The translations under genes were made by a program, and so were the position numbers. A DNA stretch of 26,499 nt from a virus. The notes below the pieces were generated by a model. The model was not told where the DNA came from and searched no databases. It saw nothing but the letters and a program-made list of their open reading frames with translations. The stretch is from positions 1 through 26,499 of the IMG/VR virus record IMGVR_UViG_3300027522_000028. One strand, given 5' to 3'. Shown piece after piece: positions 11,058 through 18,531 of this stretch (within the stretch, counting starts at the first letter, position 1; each line of letters starts with the position of its first letter).

Positions 11058-12723
11058 ATTTACCTAGTTCCTTTCCTGTTTCTTCGGTTGCTAATACCCA
11101 GATGTCAAAGATTGCTCTACTAAACATAGTATACTTCAATCTATATTGTACGTTCTCTGGCTCGGGTTTGTGTCGTGTCAATGTTAAATCTCCAATAACA
11201 TTATCATAAGTCATTCCCTTTACTTTATGAATATTTCCAAGTTCAATTCTAATTTTAGAATCATAATCAAATCCGTTTCTTATTACATTTTTAATATATA
11301 TCATTCTATCGTCATGTTGTTTCTCATCTTTGCCTTTACTTCTTTTTCTAATCAAATCAAAACTTGAATGTAAATGTTGTTTATCTTTTAATAAACCTTC
11401 TTTAATTAATTCATCAATAGTATAATCTTTGTTAATTTTAAAATTTCCCTCATCAAATGCAAATGTTCCTTTACCTCTAGGTATAGCTTTACTACCTAAA
11501 TACTTCCAAAATTGTTTTATCTGCAATTTACTTTTAGGAAAGCCTTCATAAAATGATGCCCATTCATTATGACATCTTAATTCTTCTTTAGATACATGAC
11601 CTGAATTTCCTACGTATGCAAATTCAAAACCATTTCGTTTTAAAAAATTTACTATTCTTAAATCAGTAGGTTTACCACGGTAACAGAATAAAAAGTTCTG
11701 ATTAGTATTTTTCATTTTATCTAATAAAATAGATAAACTTTTAGAAGGTCTTAAATCATTGAGAGCATATTTATTTCCTTCAATTAAATCTCCGTGTTTA
11801 CAACCTTCTGGTATTAAATTTCTTTTCCCATGATAGTCATCATCGTATGTTGCTGGATGCCATTTTCTTGTGTACTCGTATTCTATCCATATTGGGGCTA
11901 TAATTTCTTTACAATAATCATTGACGGCTTTACTACATCTTTTACCTTGACCTAATTCTCTGTAGGGTTTAGCTGAAATTAGGTGAAAATAATGTGCGTC
12001 TGAACCTGCAAATTCAAATATAGTTTGATCAGGGTCTCCTACCATATAAAAATGTTCGTCCTTAACATTCTGTGCCATTTTGTTTATAGCTTCTAATTGA
12101 GGTTTATTACAATCTTGAGCTTCATCTACAATTAACATTTCTATGTCAAAAACATTATCTAATGAATTAAATTCATTAAGCATATCTGCAAAGTCATGTT
12201 GACGAGTATCTTTTTTATATTTAGTATAAACTTTGTTTAATTTGTCTAATTGCTTAAACTTATAAGGATTGTATTCACTTTTATCTGCACAAGTATCCCA
12301 ATGATATTCTAATTTGTCAGATAAATTCTTACCATGTGCATGATTTATAAATTTAAAAAAAGGATGTTTACTGTAAGGATCCCCCTTAAATTTTGCTAAT
12401 CTAAAACTCGATTCTTTTGCACATAATTTATTATAATCATCATTTTCTTTGTCATCAAAAACTTCTTTTCTCATAATTTTATTTCTACAAAAATGATGAA
12501 TTGTACATATTCTATCTTCAAAATAATCTTTCTTTAAACCTTGTTCTTTAATTTCTTTCATTTGTAAAATTGCTTTAATAATTTGATTAGCAGCAGTATT
12601 GGTGTGAGATAGTAATATAATTTTATCTGTACCATATTTTAAAAATCCTTCTCTATATTTTTCTACTAAAAATTCATGTGTTTTTCCAGTTCCTGGAGGT
12701 CCCGCTACAAATCTAGGTGTCAT
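10981..12723 (-). CDS. UvrD/Rep-like superfamily 1 DNA helicase
   Basis: A 580-residue helicase from the ATG at 12723 (a TTG at 12738 is an alternative start overlapping the primase gene). Walker A is AGPPGTGKT (7-15), Walker B VDEAQD (199-204), followed by VGDPDQTIFEFAG (228-240), a UvrD-type motif III. Further on are NIHKVKGMTYDNVIGD (motif V) and LKYTMFSRAIFDIWVLAT (motif VI). These show ATP-driven ssDNA translocation, most likely unwinding the fork together with the family A polymerase. The last 25 residues (after EELGKYG) are encoded in an overlap with DUF3310 and look unlike conserved helicase sequence. Confidence 0.88.
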   Translation of the reverse strand: MTPRFVAGPPGTGKTHEFLVEKYREGFLKYGTDKIILLSHTNTAANQIIKAILQMKEIKEQGLKKDYFEDRICTIHHFCRNKIMRKEVFDDKENDDYNKLCAKESSFRLAKFKGDPYSKHPFFKFINHAHGKNLSDKLEYHWDTCADKSEYNPYKFKQLDKLNKVYTKYKKDTRQHDFADMLNEFNSLDNVFDIEMLIVDEAQDCNKPQLEAINKMAQNVKDEHFYMVGDPDQTIFEFAGSDAHYFHLISAKPYRELGQGKRCSKAVNDYCKEIIAPIWIEYEYTRKWHPATYDDDYHGKRNLIPEGCKHGDLIEGNKYALNDLRPSKSLSILLDKMKNTNQNFLFCYRGKPTDLRIVNFLKRNGFEFAYVGNSGHVSKEELRCHNEWASFYEGFPKSKLQIKQFWKYLGSKAIPRGKGTFAFDEGNFKINKDYTIDELIKEGLLKDKQHLHSSFDLIRKRSKGKDEKQHDDRMIYIKNVIRNGFDYDSKIRIELGNIHKVKGMTYDNVIGDLTLTRHKPEPENVQYRLKYTMFSRAIFDIWVLATEETGKELGKYGCIPKANRGIPLQRHGDSTSRLYK

Positions 12724-12727
12724 AATT

Positions 12728-14227
12728 TTATTGTTCAAAATCTATACTCTCTATATTTTCTTTTTTAATTACTTCTTTATATTCCCCATCAATGATTAAG
12801 TCTTCCATATCTATTTCATAGTCATCAATCTTCCAAGACACACAAGATTTATATTGATCATCTTTTATTTTAACTTTACCTCTATTTTTTTTGGCTTTTA
12901 AAATTCTTTGAACCTGCATAACTAAATCTACTCTAGCAATTTTAATTCTTTTATCCGTTAAAAAATCTTCAAATGCATCTAAGTTAAACTCTAAACTTTT
13001 ACTAATCATATCAAAGAAAGGTCTTTTATACTCAAGTAAATTAATCTTTTGATCGTAAGCATTCTCTTGTTTGATATAGTGTTTAAAGTATTTTTTAAAT
13101 ACCAAATCTTTATTAGCTTCCTCAACATAATATTTTGATTTAGTTCTACTTTCAAATTTTTGCAGCATAATTGTTTCAAACTCTACAACTGGCATTTTAG
13201 GAATCCAAACAGAACCTTGTGACATAACTGCGTCATAAAATAATTTTTGGTTCATTAAAGTTGGCCCAGGAATTATAATATTTTTTTCAATAACTTTACC
13301 TTCTAATTTACCTGTTACTTTAATTATGTATCTGTCTTGTCCATACTCTATAATGTCTCCTATGCACTGTTGTGCAATTTCTTTTCTATCAGAAGAACCA
13401 CTATCTTTTGCGCCAACCCAATCAAACAAGTGTGCTATTGCTGGAGGTGTACACCCTATTAGTTCAGATAATTTAGGTATTCCAAATTTTCGTTTTGATT
13501 TTTTACCCGTAGTACCTTTAGATTTTCTTTCTTCACATTCATCATCATTAGAAGCCACTGCAATATTGTAAACAAACTCATCAATATCACTTACACTCCA
13601 TTTAGTATGGCTTAATAATACTCCGGCAATAGCTGTACAATACTCATCCCTTGATCCTTTAGAGGCATACAAAATACAAAGCGCCGTAGACAATGCTATT
13701 TTTCTTAAATCTAAATCTAAGTCTCCAGGGTATTCTTTTATACCTTCATACTTTTCCCATCTTACATGTTCATGTACTTTACTATGTAAAGATCCGGGAA
13801 CAATTGTATAGAAATTACTGCCACTTCTTATCTCACACAGTGTTGCACCATGTGGAAAATTTTTATAATATTTTTCTAATTCTTTTGGTAAAGAAAAAAC
13901 AGTTTTATTTAACTGACCTTTAAACCAATAATGACTTGTTGGATTACTGGGTCTACCAGATATGGCTCCACAATATTTTATATACTTATTTACAAATCTT
14001 TTTGCTATAGAGTTATCTATATCTAAATCAACATCGTGATCTAATCTTAAAGCTATTTCACAACCCTTGTAAGAATTTTTCCATTCTTCTTTTGTTATTG
14101 AAAGGTCTTTACTACTCCACTTACTTATTTCAGGTAAACCTTTTTTACAAGGTATAATAATCCTATCTAGATCTAACCAGTTTTCATATGTGGACGGACC
14201 ACTATTAAGTATTTCTTTATCAATCAT
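12728..14227 (-). CDS. AEP-type primase (PrimPol-like)
   Basis: A 499-residue protein with an archaeo-eukaryotic primase core in its first ~170 residues: DVDLDIDN (65-72) gives the hhhDhD metal site, GRPSNPTSHYWFKG (91-104) gives the SxH nucleotide-binding site, and GATLCEIRSGSNFYTIVPGS carries the third acidic/Gly region. After residue 180 comes a helical section and a C-terminal α/β part with no Walker A, so no fused helicase ATPase is present. It would make primers, and perhaps extend them, for the family A polymerase. The neighbouring UvrD-like helicase overlaps its 3' end. This replaces the TOPRIM primase-helicase used by T7. Confidence 0.75.
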   Translation of the reverse strand: MIDKEILNSGPSTYENWLDLDRIIIPCKKGLPEISKWSSKDLSITKEEWKNSYKGCEIALRLDHDVDLDIDNSIAKRFVNKYIKYCGAISGRPSNPTSHYWFKGQLNKTVFSLPKELEKYYKNFPHGATLCEIRSGSNFYTIVPGSLHSKVHEHVRWEKYEGIKEYPGDLDLDLRKIALSTALCILYASKGSRDEYCTAIAGVLLSHTKWSVSDIDEFVYNIAVASNDDECEERKSKGTTGKKSKRKFGIPKLSELIGCTPPAIAHLFDWVGAKDSGSSDRKEIAQQCIGDIIEYGQDRYIIKVTGKLEGKVIEKNIIIPGPTLMNQKLFYDAVMSQGSVWIPKMPVVEFETIMLQKFESRTKSKYYVEEANKDLVFKKYFKHYIKQENAYDQKINLLEYKRPFFDMISKSLEFNLDAFEDFLTDKRIKIARVDLVMQVQRILKAKKNRGKVKIKDDQYKSCVSWKIDDYEIDMEDLIIDGEYKEVIKKENIESIDFEQ

Positions 14228-14237
14228 ATTTTTTTAT

Positions 14238-14265
14238 GGGCGGGTTCACTCTCGCTTCGCCGCCC
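14238..14265. other. GC-rich hairpin between ssDNA-binding-like and primase genes
   Basis: GGGCGG (14238-14243) can pair with CCGCCC (14260-14265) around a 16-nt loop. It is the only GC-rich patch nearby. On the minus strand it is followed by an A-tract, not a T-tract, so it is not a classical terminator; it may attenuate or protect RNA at the upstream boundary of the primase gene. Confidence 0.4.
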
Positions 14266-14277
14266 AATCCCTAGGAA

Positions 14278-15042
14278 CTATAAATTGATTGTCTTTTTAG
14301 TTGCTTCTTGAGTTTCAGGTTTTGCTTGTACAGCACCTTTGCTAACTTTTTCAGCAAAGTTTTTTGCACTTTCATAAACCGATTTATCTTCAATAGGTCC
14401 AACTTTAGACACATCCCAACCAAACCATGTTCCTTTGTCATTTGACATCTGAGTGGTTTTTAGTTTGTAAATGTGGCTATATGTTGGCGGCGTAAACATA
14501 CCATTTTTACCTTGAAGTTTAATACCCATCATCATTGAGTTCCATTTTCTACTAATTTTTAATTGAGTAGATTTCATAGAAATCAAAGCTGATTGAGGTG
14601 ATTTACCCAAAACAACTACAAAATGATTTGCAGTGTTCTCTAAGTAGTTACCATTTGGAAGTCTATCTTTATAAGATTTATCCCTTGTTGTAGTACTTAC
14701 GATATCACTTTCCGCATTATGGATTGCGACTGGTGCACCTTTACTGTCACCTCTATCTTGCCATTCTACATATTTTCTTTCGTAGAATACTGGCAACACA
14801 TCGATCCCTTTAGCACCATCAAAAATTTCATTTGTGACAGTGTTTAAGATCATTCCAGGTTCTGCACCTTCGACATACTTACCATCTCTCTTATTAATTT
14901 CAGGAGATAGTTGTCCTAATACTTTCAGAAACGGTAATGCAAGATCATCTTGCATCATATTCTGAGAGCCTTTATCAGCATCAGCTTCAAACATGTTTGT
15001 TGCTAATGCGCCTGCTTCTTCTTTGTTTGCTACTTGGTTCAT
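14278..15042 (-). CDS. Probable ssDNA-binding protein
   Basis: A 254-residue protein with a mostly β-rich central part: ALPFLKVLGQLSPEINKRDG near residues 35-54, EPGMILNTVTNEIFDG near 61-76, VLPVFYERKYVEW near 82-94, HFVVVLGKSPQSALISM near 140-155. The ends are low in complexity and probably disordered. This layout is typical of phage proteins annotated as single-strand DNA-binding, and the gene is immediately upstream of primase, helicase and polymerase. It lacks an obvious acidic C-terminal tail like that of T7 gp2.5, so the call is inference from layout and context. AAGGAAA lies upstream of the ATG. Confidence 0.5.
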   Translation of the reverse strand: MNQVANKEEAGALATNMFEADADKGSQNMMQDDLALPFLKVLGQLSPEINKRDGKYVEGAEPGMILNTVTNEIFDGAKGIDVLPVFYERKYVEWQDRGDSKGAPVAIHNAESDIVSTTTRDKSYKDRLPNGNYLENTANHFVVVLGKSPQSALISMKSTQLKISRKWNSMMMGIKLQGKNGMFTPPTYSHIYKLKTTQMSNDKGTWFGWDVSKVGPIEDKSVYESAKNFAEKVSKGAVQAKPETQEATKKTINL

Positions 15043-15044
15043 GG

Positions 15045-15599
15045 TTATTGTTTCCTTTTTATTGTTGTTTTATTTCCAACGAATACGTTGAAAAGTTCGG
15101 TAGGCAGTTCCTTACCCGCCTCAATACGCTCCCGAACTAGCGCTTTGAGAGTCATGGGCTCAACCTTCAACTTTTGTGTTGGTTGATACCCACGCTCTGA
15201 TGCAAGGCTAGCATAATCCGCAGCCTTGTTATCTTCGTTACGCCCAAATGATACGGATATCTCATTTTTGATTATATCACCTAGGTTATTGTCTCGAAGC
15301 CATTGAAACGCAGCATCTTTATTTGCTATAGTTATGCTTGCGCTATAATTTGGTTTAACATCTACTGAAGAACCATCCATAAGTTTAAGATGAGATAAAC
15401 CCATCTCAGCCATCATAGTTGGAATTACTTCCGCTGATAAATGTTCAAAATCTTTTTTCTTTTGTTTGAGAGCTTCTTCTTGTGTTTCTATTTCTTTTTG
15501 AAATGTATTTAATCGCTCTACTTGGTCAGCTAACGACTGAATGTTTTCAGTCTTACCCAACATTTTTGTTTGGTCGTCTTCAAAGTTAATATTACTCAT
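15045..15599 (-). CDS. Widespread tailed-phage protein of unknown role, coiled coil plus conserved core
   Basis: A 184-residue protein. Residues 20-55 form a coiled coil (SLADQVERLNTFQKEIETQE...). The following part has a recurring phage pattern: VIPTMMAEMGLSHLKLMDGS near 58-77, AFQWLRDNNLGDIIKNEISV near 97-116, FGRNED, and finally LKALVRERIEAGKELPTELF with VFVGN. I recognise this general pattern from many tailed phages but know no proven function. Position next to the ssDNA-binding-like gene suggests a replication or recombination accessory. The ATG lies within the end of the upstream gene (ATGAGTAA) with AGAGGAAAG before it. Confidence 0.6.
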   Translation of the reverse strand: MSNINFEDDQTKMLGKTENIQSLADQVERLNTFQKEIETQEEALKQKKKDFEHLSAEVIPTMMAEMGLSHLKLMDGSSVDVKPNYSASITIANKDAAFQWLRDNNLGDIIKNEISVSFGRNEDNKAADYASLASERGYQPTQKLKVEPMTLKALVRERIEAGKELPTELFNVFVGNKTTIKRKQ

Positions 15600-15948
15600 C
15601 TATCTTTCCTCTTTCATATAAGTTAATCTCAATAGGATAATATTGTCTTTCTTGTTTATCCCATTTTAGTAAATTGTATTTACCATTTGTTGTGTCAGAA
15701 ACTATAGAACACGCTACACCAATAATTGCAGGATCTCCAGTTAATAATAAATAATCTTCTGTTGTAAAATCTTTTAAAGCTTTTCTAAGTTTAAAAATTA
15801 ATGGACCAGGAGAAAATATTATTTGTGAAAGTTCCGGTAATAAAAAAACAAACTCACCATATTTTGATGCGCCCATAATATTTATTTTAGGTCTACCCTC
15901 GGCAGTACCAGCAATCATTTGAATTACGTAAACTTTATTTTCTTTCAT
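15592..15948 (-). CDS. Hypothetical protein, first gene of the replication operon, probably leaderless
   Basis: A 118-residue protein from the ATG at 15948. An upstream in-frame TTG (15957) is rejected because it lies inside the promoter. The sequence is soluble with mixed strands and helices (KVYVIQMIAGTAEGRPKINI, then YGEFVFLLPELSQIIF) and no motif I recognise. The ATG starts 7 bp after a TATATT -10 box, so the message should have almost no leader and no Shine-Dalgarno site. It overlaps the next gene by 8 bp. Confidence 0.55.
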   Translation of the reverse strand: MKENKVYVIQMIAGTAEGRPKINIMGASKYGEFVFLLPELSQIIFSPGPLIFKLRKALKDFTTEDYLLLTGDPAIIGVACSIVSDTTNGKYNLLKWDKQERQYYPIEINLYERGKIDE

Positions 15949-15983
15949 GATTGACAATATAGTTATCCATGATAAATTGTCAA
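15949..15983. promoter_or_regulatory. Second palindromic divergent promoter
   Basis: TTGACAAT at 15951-15958 and ATTGTCAA at 15976-15983 are perfect inverted repeats. Minus strand: TTGACA 15983-15978, 16 bp, TATATT 15961-15956, then GTCAATC and an ATG at 15948. Plus strand: TTGACA 15951-15956, 16 bp, TAAATT 15973-15978, then GTCAAG and a short leader with GAAAGAAG before the ATG at 16002. The architecture copies the promoter at 1621-1656. Confidence 0.75.
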
Positions 15984-16001
15984 GTAGAAAGAAGAAAAAT
16001 T

Positions 16002-17432
16002 ATGAACTATAAATTTAAAACAAAGCCTTACGATCATCAATTGACTGCATTAGAAAAGTCATGGAATAAAGAAACGTATGCCTACTTCATGGAAATGGGG
16101 ACAGGTAAAACAAAAGTATTAATCGACAATTTAGCTATGCTTTACGACAAAGGTAAAGTTAATGGTGCTTTAATTATTGCACCTAAAGGAGTTGTAGGTA
16201 CTTGGTATAGTAATGAGTTACCAACACATTTACCTGATCACATAGAAAATGTGACCGTATTATGGCAAGCAAATATAAATAAAAAACAACAAGATTCTTT
16301 AGACACTTTGTTTTCTGAAGGAGAAGGTCTTCATATTATAATAATGAATGTTGAAGCTTTCAGTACAGATAAAGGTAAAGAATTTGCATCTAAATTTTTA
16401 TCTTGTCATGAAACTTTAATGGTTATTGATGAGTCTACAACTATTAAAAATCCTAGTGCTAAAAGAACTAAAAGTATTCTTTCTCTTGCTAAAGAAGCTA
16501 AGTACAGAAGAATAATGACCGGTTCTCCAGTTACTAAAAATCCATTAGATTTATTTAGTCAATGTTATTTTTTAGACCCGTTTCATTTAGACTTTAGTTC
16601 TTATTATGCTTTTAGAAATAGATATGCAGAAATGAAAACATTGCATATGCATGGAAGATCTATTCAAGTCGTTGATAGTTATAAAAATTTAGATGAGTTA
16701 GCTGTTCAGTTAAAAACATTTTCTTACAGAGTATTAAAAGACGATTGTTTAGATTTACCAGATAAAATATTTATTAAACGTCAAATATCTTTAACTCCAG
16801 ATCAACGTAAACTTTATGATCAAATGAAAAAACAAGCTTTAGCTATTCTTGAAGGTAAAGTGTCTAGTACACAGAATGCACTAACTCAATTAATGAGATT
16901 ACAACAAATAACTTGTGGTCATTTTACTGACGATAATGGTAGCACTCAACCTGTAGCTAATAATAGAATTACTGAACTTATGGACATTTTAGAAGATGTT
17001 GATGGTAAAGCAATTATATGGGCTCATTATCAATATGATATTAAAAACATAATTAAAGAAGTAGAAAAGGTCTATGGTCCGGGATCCGTGGTTGACTATT
17101 ATGGATTAACGCCAAAAGAAGTAAGGCAAGACCATATTAAATCTTTTCAAGGCGACCCTAAGTGTCGATTTTTTATCGGAACCCCTGCTACGGGCGGATA
17201 TGGGATAACTTTAACAGCTGCAAATACAGTTATCTACTATTCTAACGGATATGATCTCGAAAAAAGATTACAATCAGAAGACAGAGCACACAGGCTCGGG
17301 CAGAAAAAACCAGTACTTTACATTGACATAAATGCTGAGGACACGGTTGATGAAAAAATCGTGAAAGCTCTACGGAAAAAAATAAACATAGCATCAGAAG
17401 TTTTAGGTGAAGAACTGAGATCATGGATATAG
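16002..17432 (+). CDS. SNF2-like superfamily 2 helicase
   Basis: A 476-residue ATPase from the ATG at 16002, which has GAAAGAAG upstream; an in-frame ATG at 15969 lies between the -35 and -10 boxes and is rejected. The motifs run in SNF2/SF2 order: DHQLTAL (Q-motif region, 11-17), Walker A EMGTGKT (31-37), motif Ia IIAPKGVVGTW (58-68), Walker B VIDEST (141-146), TGSPVTKNP (173-181), a RecA2 domain with IIWAHYQYD, GTPATGGYGITL (motif V) and QSEDRAHRLGQ (about 424-434, motif VI). Phage SNF2-like proteins are thought to act on forks or displace bound proteins. It is transcribed opposite to the rest of the replication genes. Confidence 0.9.
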   Translation: MNYKFKTKPYDHQLTALEKSWNKETYAYFMEMGTGKTKVLIDNLAMLYDKGKVNGALIIAPKGVVGTWYSNELPTHLPDHIENVTVLWQANINKKQQDSLDTLFSEGEGLHIIIMNVEAFSTDKGKEFASKFLSCHETLMVIDESTTIKNPSAKRTKSILSLAKEAKYRRIMTGSPVTKNPLDLFSQCYFLDPFHLDFSSYYAFRNRYAEMKTLHMHGRSIQVVDSYKNLDELAVQLKTFSYRVLKDDCLDLPDKIFIKRQISLTPDQRKLYDQMKKQALAILEGKVSSTQNALTQLMRLQQITCGHFTDDNGSTQPVANNRITELMDILEDVDGKAIIWAHYQYDIKNIIKEVEKVYGPGSVVDYYGLTPKEVRQDHIKSFQGDPKCRFFIGTPATGGYGITLTAANTVIYYSNGYDLEKRLQSEDRAHRLGQKKPVLYIDINAEDTVDEKIVKALRKKINIASEVLGEELRSWI

Positions 17433-17437
17433 TAGGA

Positions 17438-17468
17438 TATACGCGTGAAGCGCGCTGTAATTTTGTTT
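17438..17468. terminator. Possible terminator between convergent genes
   Basis: The 35-bp gap between the SNF2-like stop and the speD stop holds a small GC-rich dyad (CGCG-TGAAG-CGCG at 17442-17454, overlapping AGCGCGCT) followed on the + strand by TAATTTTGTTTT. The stem is only 4 bp, so the call is weak, but a terminator is expected between convergent genes. Confidence 0.4.
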
Positions 17469-17848
17469 TAGGAAATGTCTTGGAGTCCTGTTTCTCGATT
17501 TAAAAACTTGTATTCTATTTTTGTAATTTCGAAATCTTCTTTAATTTTGTTACATATGTTTTCTACATCTAGTTCCCCACAACTGTAAACATCAAACTGC
17601 ATTAATGCAGGATTAACTTCGTCCCATATGTGCATAGCGATGTGTGAGGTTTCAATGATTGCAACTGCTGTGATTCCACGGTTGCCGGGCATCTCACAAT
17701 ACTTAACATAAGGGCCCATAAATATTTTCATATTAATTGATTTTATAAATTCTTCAAACCATTCTTTTAATTTTTTTTCATCTGTGGGAGCGCGCATTGC
17801 TTCTGCACGAATAATAAGATGTTTATGTACTAATAAATTATTTAACAT
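17468..17848 (-). CDS. speD: S-adenosylmethionine decarboxylase homologue (SpeD)
   Basis: A 126-residue protein of the prokaryotic class 1B length. The self-processing region is ETSHIAMHIWDE (residues 66-77) with Ser68 as the likely pyruvoyl-forming residue, His73 as proton donor, and Cys90 in FDVYSCGEL, matching Ser63, His68 and Cys83 of the Thermotoga enzyme. Its role would be making decarboxylated AdoMet for polyamine synthesis, an auxiliary metabolic gene in infected cells. The residue before the cleavage Ser is Thr rather than the usual Glu, which appears one place earlier, so substrate or cleavage may differ. It overlaps the M15 peptidase gene by 11 bp, within the lysis cluster. Confidence 0.85.
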   Translation of the reverse strand: MLNNLLVHKHLIIRAEAMRAPTDEKKLKEWFEEFIKSINMKIFMGPYVKYCEMPGNRGITAVAIIETSHIAMHIWDEVNPALMQFDVYSCGELDVENICNKIKEDFEITKIEYKFLNRETGLQDIS

Positions 17849-18332
17849 AACGGTCAGTTGATAGACCTAGGATCTGTTTGTATTCCGTTTTTCCTAAAGC
17901 GTTTTTAGTCGCCATTAGATATTCCTTACGGTTAGAGTTAATTTCTTTTGTGTAGGATACATGGACCCAGCCACTGTTGGGTTCGCCGGGAGTGTGGTAC
18001 TCGAGGATTAATTGATCAAACATTAGGTTTTCTTTGATCCAATCCGCTAATTCATTGTTGGCAACACCAAATATTTCTAGGTCGGCCGCCTCACCTTTGC
18101 AGTGTTGACTGTTGATTGAGCTACCTATCTTTTGTGACAAGATTGGGTCTCTAAATCCGCTGGAAATGCTAACTACCTGGTTGAAATGGTCTCTAACGGG
18201 CTGTAGGACCCTCTCACAGAGCAATCGTAGATTTTCGGTCTGATCGTCCGTAGGGTTGTTGTTAAGGCCCATCCTGGTAGCTGTCTGTGACTTACAAAGT
18301 TCAGCTTTGCTGAAATTCTTACTCAGTTTCAT
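17838..18332 (-). CDS. M15-type peptidase endolysin
   Basis: A 164-residue zinc peptidase of the M15 (VanY/peptidase_M15_3) type. SQHCKGEAADLEI (residues 75-87) gives His77 and Asp84 as zinc ligands, Glu111 in ILEYH is the likely catalytic base, and GWVHVSY (121-127) gives His124. The N-terminal FSKAELCKS and LLCERVLQPVRDHF stretches are also family features. It cuts peptide cross-links of peptidoglycan and is the probable lysis enzyme. There is no signal peptide, so it would need the adjacent holin-like protein. It lies between holin and speD in one operon. Confidence 0.85.
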   Translation of the reverse strand: MKLSKNFSKAELCKSQTATRMGLNNNPTDDQTENLRLLCERVLQPVRDHFNQVVSISSGFRDPILSQKIGSSINSQHCKGEAADLEIFGVANNELADWIKENLMFDQLILEYHTPGEPNSGWVHVSYTKEINSNRKEYLMATKNALGKTEYKQILGLSTDRYVK

Positions 18333-18339
18333 GACTCTC

Positions 18340-18531
18340 CTATTTTATGATTAACATGTAGATCATACCAGCCATACCGGTGATCAAGGCTCCAACAGAT
18401 GTGAGTAAAATCGTTTCGATTCTATCGATCTGTTTCTCTATTGATTTAATCTTGTCATGAGTTTGTTTCTGCATAATTCTACATAACTTCTCATGTGATT
18501 CTATTTTTGTTAGTGCAATATTTTTAGCCAT
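18340..18531 (-). CDS. Holin-like protein (coiled coil plus one membrane helix)
   Basis: A 63-residue protein with an N-terminal charged helix (residues 1-40, heptad-like KIKSIEKQIDRIETIL) and one hydrophobic segment TSVGALITGMAGMIYMLIIK at the C-terminus. This plan matches small XhlA-type holin/accessory proteins. It is directly upstream of the M15 endolysin in the transcript and shares a base with the stop of the 1509-aa gene (TAATG), which supports a lysis function. Confidence 0.65.
   Translation of the reverse strand: MAKNIALTKIESHEKLCRIMQKQTHDKIKSIEKQIDRIETILLTSVGALITGMAGMIYMLIIK

Noticed and set aside
14238-14265. Classical rho-independent terminator
   Set aside because: The hairpin is not followed by a T-tract on either strand in the needed direction, and it would cut off the replication operon.
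15969-16001. Upstream ATG as start of the SNF2-like gene
   Set aside because: It lies between the -35 and -10 boxes of the gene's own promoter, so it would not be on the message; the ATG at 16002 has a ribosome binding site.
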